Shown here piece by piece: positions 1 to 5,305 of a stretch of 14,716 nucleotides of DNA. Every line of letters begins with the position of its first letter. The first letter of the stretch is position 1. Origin of the DNA: COE1 sp965114465 (GTDB taxonomy: Bacteria; Bacillota; Clostridia; Lachnospirales; Lachnospiraceae); the NCBI GenBank assembly GCA_965114465.1, contig CBCOYO010000087.1, forward strand, positions 1 to 14,716, in the 5' to 3' direction. Below the pieces are notes generated by a model. The model had not been told where the DNA came from and did not search any database. It worked only from the letters and a program-made list of their open reading frames with translations. The translations under genes and the position numbers were made by a program.

Positions 1-151
1 TTTTCTACCGTTCCTAAGTATAACCATATGCACACAGCCGCATAAAGGAAAATTGCTGCTTTGCGACGTGCGTCTGGTGCAACTGCACGACAAATCTTAA
101 AGAATTGTTATTGCTTCAATAGGAAAACATTACAGAAAGGAATATTTCACA
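1..151. other. Upstream region of aroA, no gene recognised
   Basis: No complete gene fits here. On the + strand one frame is open from the window edge to a TAA at 98-100, and could be the tail of an upstream gene. On the - strand another frame is open to the edge. Neither resembles a family I know, so I call neither. The 3' end carries the aroA ribosome binding site, AGAAAGG about 11 nt before the ATG at 152. A GTGCA/TGCAC inverted repeat lies around 78-90. I see no convincing promoter. Confidence 0.4.
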
Positions 152-1456
152 ATGAATGAAAACTACAAGGTACATATGCTATCGACGCCGATTGACTGGA
201 TGGTAACAGTGCCGGGGTCAAAAAGTATGACAAACAGGGCACTTTTAATGGCCTCCTTGGCAGATGGAAAAACAACACTGCATGGTGTATTATTTAGTGA
301 CGATTCAAGACATTTTTTAGCTGCATTGCAGGCATTAGGCTTTGATGTGGAAATTGAAGAAGCACAGAAGCAGGTTACCGTTACTGGATTAAATGGAAAA
401 GTACCTGTTACAGAAGGCAAAATTGATGTAGGCAGTGCAGGAACGGCAGCGCGGTTTTTAACCGCGCTGCTTGGCGTGGCAGAAGGAACGTTTACGATTC
501 AGGCCTCCGAGCAGATGAAAAAACGCCCAATGAAACCACTGTTTGATGTGCTTACAGCAATCGGAGCAAAGATTTCGTATTTGGAAAAAGAGGGGCATCT
601 GCCCATTCAAATTACAGGGATTGGCGGAACAAAGGCAATGGACGAGGTGTGCCGCGTTGCGTTGGATATTAGCGAAAGTACGCAGTTTTTAAGTGCGCTT
701 TTACTAATTTCGCCCATGATAAAACAGGGGCTTTCCATTGCGATTACGAGCGTGCGAAAAGACGGTTCTTATATTCAGATAACACGAAAAATGATGGAAA
801 ATTTTGGTGTAGAAGTTGTGTTTGACGGTGAAAATTATCATATACGAAAAGACCGTTCCTACAAGGCAGGCACTTATCAAATAGAGCCTGATATTTCTGC
901 GGCGTGTTATTTCTATGCAGCGGCGGCTTTAACTGGCGGCAGGGCGCTTGTGAACAATGTAACTTGGGATTGTATGCAGGGTGATTTGCAGTTTCTGAAC
1001 GTATTAGCGCAAATGGGATGTACGATTACAGAAACGGCGCAAGGGATTGTTGTTTGCGGCGCAGAAGGCGGACGGTTAAAGGGAATAACTGTAGATATGA
1101 AAGAGTTTTCTGACCAGACAATGACGCTTGCGGCGATAGCACCTTTTGCAGAAGAAGATGTTCGTATTGAAAATGTGGGGCATATCCGTCTGCAGGAGTC
1201 TGACCGCATTCACGCCATTGCAACAGAACTTTCGCGTCTGGGAGTTACCTGTAAAGAGGAGGAGGACGCGCTTACAATTCAGCCGAAAATACCAAATGCA
1301 GGCATCGTACAAACATATGACGATCATCGAATGGCAATGGCGTTTGCACTGATTGGGCTTCGCGTGCAGGGGATTGAAATTGCAAATCCGATGTGTTGCC
1401 GGAAAACGTTTGAGGAGTATTTTGACGTGCTGGAAACGCTGACGAGGGGGAAATAG
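152..1456 (+). CDS. aroA: 3-phosphoshikimate 1-carboxyvinyltransferase (EPSP synthase)
   Basis: Cytosolic enzyme of the shikimate pathway that joins shikimate-3-phosphate and phosphoenolpyruvate to give EPSP, the precursor of chorismate. At 434 aa it has the normal full length. Landmarks in order: PGSKSMTNRA at residues 21-30 (Lys24 is the phosphate-binding lysine), GSAGTAARF at 94-102 (PEP-binding loop), a STQFLSALLL segment, EFSDQTMTLAA holding the likely catalytic Asp, LQESDRIHA (the conserved ESDR), DDHRMAMAF, and RKTFEEYF near the C terminus. The PEP loop has Ser where many family members have Asn, and Phe at the position of Pro101 in the E. coli enzyme; this is seen directly but its effect on inhibitor sensitivity is not inferred. 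The ATG at 152 follows AGAAAGG. No other shikimate genes flank it, so it appears to stand alone. It is on the opposite side of a decayed accessory segment from the next intact operon. Confidence 0.96.
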   Translation: MNENYKVHMLSTPIDWMVTVPGSKSMTNRALLMASLADGKTTLHGVLFSDDSRHFLAALQALGFDVEIEEAQKQVTVTGLNGKVPVTEGKIDVGSAGTAARFLTALLGVAEGTFTIQASEQMKKRPMKPLFDVLTAIGAKISYLEKEGHLPIQITGIGGTKAMDEVCRVALDISESTQFLSALLLISPMIKQGLSIAITSVRKDGSYIQITRKMMENFGVEVVFDGENYHIRKDRSYKAGTYQIEPDISAACYFYAAAALTGGRALVNNVTWDCMQGDLQFLNVLAQMGCTITETAQGIVVCGAEGGRLKGITVDMKEFSDQTMTLAAIAPFAEEDVRIENVGHIRLQESDRIHAIATELSRLGVTCKEEEDALTIQPKIPNAGIVQTYDDHRMAMAFALIGLRVQGIEIANPMCCRKTFEEYFDVLETLTRGK

Positions 1457-1588
1457 AGTAGGGTAACGTGGTAACGTTTCAAACCATGAAAAACCACTTT
1501 GTGGTGGCTTGATACATCTCAATCACTACATTTCTTATGGACTTTGCAGTATTTCGTAAAGTCCAATGCCAAACAGATGTTCTTTCCG

Positions 1589-1675
1589 CACCCACGCCAA
1601 AGTAGTGGGAATTATGCGCCAAAATGCTAAAAGCTTCTGCTTTTTTACTTTAGCGTTTTGTGTGCATCAATTGTA
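1589..1675 (+). repeat. Left copy of long inverted repeat (two-hairpin element)
   Basis: The sequence starting CACCCACGCCAAAGTAGTGG and ending TGTGTGCATCAATTGT reappears, reverse-complemented, at 4355-4427. The outer parts match almost base for base. The middle differs by an insertion of about 14 nt here (AAGCTTCTGCTTTTTT region). Each copy can fold into CCCAC/GTGGG and AAAATGCT...-type stems. The pair brackets the accessory segment of broken genes. It may be a genome-wide palindromic repeat or the ends of a former mobile element; the sequence alone does not decide. Confidence 0.8.
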
Positions 1676-1716
1676 ACGAACGGATACGTTATGATACAAA
1701 ATGTCAGAAATATTTG

Positions 1717-1745
1717 TTGACTGTTGACGTTTGTTGTGATATCCT
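1717..1745 (+). promoter_or_regulatory. Sigma-A type promoter for the 1774 gene remnant
   Basis: TTGACT (1717-1722), a 17-bp spacer, then TATCCT (1740-1745). The start codon at 1774 follows with AAGGAG at 1761-1766. The promoter and ribosome site look intact although the gene behind them is broken. Confidence 0.55.
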
Positions 1746-1773
1746 ATAGTATCCTTTACGAAGGAGTGGTTAT

Positions 1774-2414
1774 ATGACGAATAAATATTCCAAGTTATGC
1801 ATAGATAAAAGTAAAATAACAGAATGGATACAATTATGGTGTGAATCTGAATTAACAGGTAAGAGTGATATTACTTTTACAGAAAATGATAATAGAATCC
1901 AATATACTATCAATAATGAGGGAAAAATTATAAAGATAGATTTTATAAAGTGTACTGGTGGATTATTGACTATTGCACCTAAAGTGAGTGTAAATATTCC
2001 TATTTCAATTCAAATTGCAGATAGTATATGTGAACGAGTGGGAAATGTGTTGAAAGATTCGCCTTTTGCAAATTGATTTTCGATTTTGCTGTCAAAAGAA
2101 GACTTTGATGTGATTATAGAGTTAGTAGATGGAAGGGAAGGAGTATCTAAAAAGAATTATTCGGAGCAATTAGAGGAGGAACGTGTACAATATTATCTAT
2201 ATCAGTTTCAGGGAAGTTTAAAAGATAGTATTACTATAAATTCGCCGAAGGCTATTTTGATGGTTATGAAATAAAATACAATTCTTTGAAAGTGGTCGAA
2301 GTACAAGATATTAATATTTTGCAAGAAATAAATAGTTATTATAAGAAAAATTGTCACATTTTGAATGATAGTATACTATCTCCCAGTGAGAAGTATAAAT
2401 ACGCTAAAGGTTAA
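1774..2414 (+). pseudogene. Broken gene, possibly an RnlA-like (RNase LS) toxin lacking its C-terminal part
   Basis: Reading starts at ATG 1774 behind AAGGAG and runs 100 codons to a TGA at 2074-2076. The same frame continues directly (FSILLSKEDFDVII...) to about 2240. There one missing base, probably a T in the ATAAATTCG tract, shifts the frame, and the reading resumes as FAEGYFDGYEIKYN and on to TAA at 2412-2414. So one nonsense and one frameshift lesion split a gene of about 213 codons. By memory-based comparison, the pattern of the GGLLTIAPKVSVN and SIQIADSI segments, then a later LKDSITI...GYFDGYEI...L segment, resembles the two N-terminal TBP-like domains of the RnlA toxin (E. coli protein about 357 aa). 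The C-terminal toxin domain would be absent. The family call is a weak inference; the lesions are seen directly. A hairpin element begins 11 bp after the last stop. Base composition is more AT-rich than in aroA. Confidence 0.45.
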
Positions 2415-2425
2415 TCTGTAATCTG

Positions 2426-2523
2426 GGGGCTGTCGCAATAAGCTTCTATTATACTAGATATAGTATAAATCACAGTACAGTATTAGACTATCTAGTATCC
2501 GTTTTCCTTAATGTGACAGCCCC
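2426..2523. mobile_element. 98-bp MITE-like hairpin element, copy 1
   Basis: Begins GGGGCTGTCGCAATAAG and ends with the near-complement (CTTAATGTGACAGCCCC). The inner arms ATACTAGATA/TATCTAGTAT also pair, and the loop contains AGTACA. It has exactly the same length and layout as the copy at 3412-3509, but differs by paired changes in the stem. No obvious target-site duplication. It has no coding capacity, so a non-autonomous element or an intergenic hairpin repeat are both possible. Confidence 0.8.
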
Positions 2524-2752
2524 TTCGATTTATTATGGGGATTGTTACGTAGTAGAGGTTATTTTGTCCTTGATTTATGCGACTTTGCGGACGTTGAAAT
2601 GACGGAGTAAGGGGGTTATATGTCGGTCAACAAAAAATAGCGTCCTATTGTGTAACGCAAATCAACATATTAGCTAAGAAATTTTTACTTTTTCGTTGCT
2701 AGTTTCCTATCAAAATAGTATAATATGAGTTGGAAAAAGGGAGGTGCTTTAA
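2524..2752. other. Intergenic stretch ahead of the AbiTii-type unit
   Basis: No open gene is recognisable. The first 170 bases may be remains of the preceding broken gene but I cannot align them to anything. The end carries a promoter (2696-2724) and the ribosome binding site GGGAGGTG for the gene at 2753. Confidence 0.5.
2696..2724 (+). promoter_or_regulatory. Sigma-A type promoter of the AbiTii-type unit
   Basis: TTGCTA (2696-2701), a 17-bp spacer, and a perfect TATAAT (2719-2724). It lies about 28 bp before the TTG start at 2753 with GGGAGGTG between them. Confidence 0.6.
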
Positions 2753-3130
2753 TTGAAGCAAAATTCATATAATTAAGGTAATTGTAATTATGATGTTAAT
2801 ATTGGCGAAAGTTCTAGTAATATACAAATACAGCAAGGAACAGTTAATTCGTCATAAACTCAAACAATAAATGAAGTTTTTGATTATGAAAACGCTATGC
2901 GGATACTAAATGAAATCTCTAAATATAAATCTATGTTTGCTGATGTATATGGTGAAGATAGTAAAATTGCCGAAGAAACGTTGGACGAAGCTATTAAGGC
3001 AGTGGAAAAGAAAGAAAAACCTTCAAGAATTAAAACAGCTTTATCCGTTTTAAAAGATATTACTTTACGAGTATCAAGCAGTTTGATTGCAACAGGAATT
3101 TTAGAATTATTAAAACAACTAAATATATAA
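2753..3130 (+). pseudogene. AbiTii-associated small protein, two in-frame stop codons
   Basis: A TTG start at 2753 has a strong ribosome binding site (GGGAGGTG). The frame contains TAA at 2774-2776 (codon 8) and TAA at 2855-2857 (codon 35), then is open to 3130. With the stops read through, the product is about 125 aa: an Asn/Gln-rich N-terminal part with NIQIQQGTVNSS-like sequence, then an acidic helical middle (YENAMRILNEISKYKSMF...), and a C-terminal hydrophobic helix SSSLIATGILELLKQL. I recall similar proteins, with N/Q-rich short repeats and an SLIATGIL tail, being encoded directly before AbiTii-domain proteins. The partner here begins 10 bp downstream. Both TAA codons sit where CAA (Gln) would fit the surrounding composition, so two C-to-T changes would explain them. 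A shorter protein from ATG 2897 is possible but has no good ribosome binding site, so I favour a dead gene. Confidence 0.6.
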
Positions 3131-3140
3131 GAGGTCGTCT

Positions 3141-3411
3141 ATGTCAAAAATAGTTATTGAGTTACAACAGGAAGCTCTAAAAAGTGATTTTGATATTTTA
3201 AATTTACTCAGAAAAGCGTATCTTGTTTTATGAAAATCCAGAGAATAGGACTGCAATTCTGCCATTTAATGCTTCTATGAATAACTATTTATCAAAACAT
3301 GGTAGAGTTCACTCTAAATATGCATTGATGATTGGAACTAATCAAATCTACAGTATTATAGAGCGTATTAGAAATATTATTTTAGATTGGTCTATAACAT
3401 TAGAAGAAAAT
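3141..3411 (+). pseudogene. AbiTii-family abortive infection protein, internally deleted and 3'-truncated
   Basis: ATG 3141 (10 bp after the previous gene, GAGG at 3131-3134) opens MSKIVIELQQEALKSDFDIL, then NLLRKAYLVL and TGA at 3231-3233. This matches the start of AbiTii-domain proteins (SIVLELQQEAL...LLRKA). From about 3226 another frame carries YENPENRTAILPFNASMNNY, then SKHGRVHSKYALMI and IIERIRNIILDWSITLEENG. That fits the later part of the same domain, in which an LPFPP-like segment, a segment with S.L..I.D..RNRILEW and LEEDG-like residues occur. The intervening part (roughly 60 to 90 residues, with the usual W..ELNGY segment) is missing, and the two halves are out of frame. The gene is cut at 3412 by the second hairpin element, which supplies an artificial tail to 3474. 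AbiTii is a phage-defence-linked family; no activity is expected from this copy. Confidence 0.65.
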
Positions 3412-3509
3412 GGGGCTGTCGCAATAAGTTTTGAATATACAAGATATGGTATAAAATGCAGTACAGCATTATAATATCTTGTATATGTTTCCCTTAATGC
3501 GACAGCCCC
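3412..3509. mobile_element. 98-bp MITE-like hairpin element, copy 2
   Basis: Starts GGGGCTGTCGCAATAAG and ends CTTAATGCGACAGCCCC, with inner arms ATACAAGATAT/ATATCTTGTAT and an AGTACA loop as in copy 1. It interrupts the AbiTii reading frame immediately after LEENG. A run of T (CCCCTTTTTGTTTTT) follows the right end, so this copy could also act as a transcription terminator. Confidence 0.82.
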
Positions 3510-3675
3510 TTTTTGTTTTTATGCGCACGGGCATTCAATGGAAGAATGTCAGCATAGCTGACGAGTGTTCGGTGCTCAAGTAAGGAAGAAGGACAATTTC
3601 CTACTTGATTGAAAAATGAAGATTTGATGAGCATTAGTTATCAAATATTTTAAATAGATTGAGGAGGAAATTAAT
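3510..3675. other. Intergenic stretch with small hairpins
   Basis: No gene. It holds a GTCAGC/GCTGAC palindrome near 3547-3561 and a hairpin formed by CAAGTA-GGAA and TTCC-TACTTG (3577-3607). Neither is followed by a T run. The ribosome binding site GAGGAGG (3661-3667) belongs to the next gene. Confidence 0.45.
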
Positions 3676-4023
3676 TTGATAAAAACAGAATTTGGTATTA
3701 TTGATCAATTGGATAAAACGATTGATTATGAAGATTATGATCCAGAGCGCTATCACTGTGTATCTATTGATGATGAGCGCTATATTGAAGACTGGTGGGA
3801 GAAGCTGATACAGATGAAGACATATTTTCATCGACTAAGTCGCCCAGAGTTTGGACTCGCGCGGTATGGCATTACGTTAATTCCACCGCAATCGCTGCCA
3901 ATATTTCAGGATATTGTGATATCCGATAAGAGAATAAACGAAGATCCGCAATTGGTACTGCTTGCGCAGTTGATTCAAAAAGCAATTACAGAAGGAAAAT
4001 ATATGATACATTACGGAGTATAG
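3676..4023 (+). CDS. Small acidic protein of unknown function
   Basis: An intact 115-codon gene starting at TTG 3676, 8 nt behind a strong GAGGAGG. The product has no signal peptide or membrane segment and is acidic at the N terminus (DYEDYDPERYHCVSIDDE), so it is likely cytosolic. It is rich in aromatic residues (YIEDWWEKL, MKTYFHRLSRPEFGLARYG) and has a ITLIPPQSLP stretch, with a helical C-terminal part ending GKYMIHYGV. I recall similar short proteins in Lachnospiraceae but not a function. Its size, acidity and place next to defence-gene remains would suit an immunity or antitoxin-like role, but this is only a guess. It is the only undamaged gene in the accessory segment, and it is somewhat less AT-rich than the broken genes before it. 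Confidence 0.7.
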   Translation: MIKTEFGIIDQLDKTIDYEDYDPERYHCVSIDDERYIEDWWEKLIQMKTYFHRLSRPEFGLARYGITLIPPQSLPIFQDIVISDKRINEDPQLVLLAQLIQKAITEGKYMIHYGV

Positions 4024-4083
4024 AGAATGCAGCGCAAGAATTTTATTAAATGTGTGGTGTTTCGTTATTTGGATCGATATAAG

Positions 4084-4212
4084 TGTTCATTGTTTCGTTA
4101 TTTGGAGTCGATATAAGTATGTTCATTGTTTCGTTATTTGGAGTCGATACAAGTCGATATAAGTATGTTCATTGTTTCGTTATTGGAGTAGATATAAGTA
4201 TGTTCATTGTTT
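4084..4212. repeat. Tandem repeat, 36-bp unit, about 3.5 copies
   Basis: Units begin TGTTCATTGTTTCGTTATTT and end GATATAAGTA: 4084-4119 (36 bp), 4120-4165 (46 bp, with an extra internal AAGTCGATAT-type duplication), 4166-4200 (35 bp), and a partial unit from 4201 to 4212. A further degenerate unit precedes at about 4057-4083. There are no spacers, so it is not a CRISPR. A frame through it is open only because 36 is a multiple of 3. Confidence 0.88.
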
Positions 4213-4354
4213 ATTTGTTGGGATTTATATTATATCATCATTTTTGGGATGTTGCAAAATACTTGAAAGGATTGGCAAATAATTTATCAATGGCGGTTAC
4301 AATTCACACCAACGCCAGATTTTGCAACAATTTACGAACATTCGGTGTGAATTG

Positions 4355-4427
4355 CAACAATTGATGCACACAAAATGCTAAAGTGCAAGCATTTTAGCGC
4401 ATGATTCCCACTACTTTGGCGTGGGTG
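4355..4427 (-). repeat. Right copy of long inverted repeat
   Basis: The reverse complement of 1589-1675 with a shorter middle. The CACCCACGCCAAAGTAGTGG end maps to 4408-4427 and the TGTGCATCAATTGTT end to about 4356-4370. AAAATGCT/AGCATTTT (about 4372-4395) forms a local stem. It closes the segment of broken defence-type genes. Confidence 0.8.
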
Positions 4428-4475
4428 TGAAAAGTAACCAATGGCGCGTAAGTGTATTATACTGACGACCGTTAA

Positions 4476-4543
4476 GATTTTCCAATTTCTGCACAACCCA
4501 TATTGCATAAGCGGACAATACGTGCTGTGCAGAAAGGAAAATC
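4476..4543. promoter_or_regulatory. Long hairpin upstream of the two-component operon
   Basis: GATTTTCC-aa-TTTCTGCACA pairs with TGTGCAGAAA-GGAAAATC, and ATATTG/CAATAC extends the stem toward the loop. It lies about 90 bp before the regulator start. It may be a regulatory structure, or another mobile palindrome; nothing in the window decides. Confidence 0.55.
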
Positions 4544-4630
4544 GAATCATTCGTGAGTCTATAATAATGAATGTAAAGTTTTTACAAACAATTCATTAGT
4601 GCTTTGCCAATAACGGATAGGAGTGCAGAA

Positions 4631-5305
4631 ATGGCTTATAAAATATTAATTATAGATGATGACACCGAGCTTTTGAAAATGCTGAGAAAATATTTTACAA
4701 TTAAGAAGTATGAAATTATTACAGCAGAAAATGGTATGGAAGGATTGGACAAAATAAAATTGCAGCCGGATATTATCTTGTTAGATATCAATATGCCGAA
4801 AATTGACGGGATAGAGGTATGCAAGAGAATACGGGATAAGGTAGACTGTCCGATTTTATTTCTAACTGCACGGGTAGAGGAACAGGACATTGTAAATGGT
4901 CTTTCTTCGGGTGGTGATGATTATATTTTAAAGCCGTTTCGCTTGAAGGAGCTTGATGCAAGGATTACAGCACACTTAAAACGGGAGGTACGGCGTAAAA
5001 ACAAGACGCAGTGCTGTTTTCAGGGCGAATTGTCGATTGACTATATGGCAAAGACGGTGCAGGTTTACACAGAGTATTTGGAATTGACAAAGCTAGAGTA
5101 CGCAATTATAGAATTTTTATCTATGAATCCCAATATGGTTTTTGATAAAGATAGAATTTATGAGAGAGTCTGCGGATATCATGCAGAGGGGGACAGCAGA
5201 GTTATTACAGAACTAATCCGCAGAATTAGAAAGAAACTACAGCAATATACCAAAACAGAATATATTGAAACAGTATGGGGGATGGGTTACCGATGGATAA
5301 AATAA
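4631..5305 (+). CDS. Response regulator, OmpR/PhoB family
   Basis: A cytosolic DNA-binding regulator of 224 aa. The start is ATG 4631, 7 nt behind AGGAG; an upstream TTG at 4604 in the same frame has no ribosome site. The receiver domain covers residues 1-115: acidic pocket D9-D11 (ILIIDDD), phosphoacceptor Asp52 in ILLDINMPKIDG, Thr79 in LFLTA and Lys101 in LKPF. The winged-helix output domain covers about 130-222, with LTKLEYAIIEFLSMNPN, then RVCGY, VITELIRRIRKKL and the closing YIETVWGMGYRWIK typical of the family. The gene overlaps the kinase gene that follows, so the two form a coupled pair. By family practice it should control its own operon and the ABC genes at 6553-9273, but its binding site cannot be read here. 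Confidence 0.95.
   Translation: MAYKILIIDDDTELLKMLRKYFTIKKYEIITAENGMEGLDKIKLQPDIILLDINMPKIDGIEVCKRIRDKVDCPILFLTARVEEQDIVNGLSSGGDDYILKPFRLKELDARITAHLKREVRRKNKTQCCFQGELSIDYMAKTVQVYTEYLELTKLEYAIIEFLSMNPNMVFDKDRIYERVCGYHAEGDSRVITELIRRIRKKLQQYTKTEYIETVWGMGYRWIK

Larger units (their letters stand above)
1457..1773. other. Intergenic: hairpins, left copy of the flanking inverted repeat, promoter
   Basis: No gene. A short ACCAC/GTGGT hairpin (1493-1505) and a 7-bp stem GGACTTT/AAAGTCC (1539-1564) follow aroA, but neither has a T run, so termination is uncertain. The left copy of the long inverted repeat occupies 1589-1675. A sigma-A type promoter lies at 1717-1745, just ahead of the first decayed gene. 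Base composition becomes markedly more AT-rich from about 1.68 kb. Confidence 0.6.
4024..4630. other. 607-base intergenic region dense in repeats and hairpins
   Basis: No gene I can support. In order it holds the 36-bp tandem repeat (4084-4212); nested inverted repeats GTTGCAAAAT/ATTTTGCAAC (4251-4260, 4319-4328) and CAATTCACACC/GGTGTGAATTG (4300-4310, 4344-4354); the right copy of the long inverted repeat (4355-4427); and a 68-base hairpin (4476-4543). A TATAAT at 4560-4565 could be a -10 for the two-component operon but has no clear -35. The ribosome site AGGAG (4619-4623) serves ATG 4631. Confidence 0.6.

Noticed and set aside
1..100. End of an upstream gene (+ strand frame to TAA 98) or start of a - strand gene
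   Set aside because: Both frames are short and open to the window edge, and neither translation resembles a known protein. Undecidable from this window.
1076..1522. 148-codon - strand frame overlapping the aroA end
   Set aside because: A shadow of aroA. Its translation is low-complexity and Cys/Arg/His-rich, with no family resemblance.
1589..1675. Integron attC-like recombination site
   Set aside because: Two small hairpins are present, but the conserved core sites of attC and any integrase gene are absent.
2753..3130. Stop-codon reassignment (TAA as Gln)
   Set aside because: Other genes in the window, such as the regulator and the kinase, end normally at TAA, and the neighbouring genes are also broken. 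Decay explains it better.
4084..4212. Short regular repeats as a CRISPR array
   Set aside because: Units abut directly, with no spacers between them, and there are no cas genes nearby.
4083..4364. Open frame of 93 codons on the + strand
   Set aside because: It exists because the tandem unit is 36 bp, a multiple of three. It has no ribosome site, and its translation is just the repeat plus hairpin sequence.
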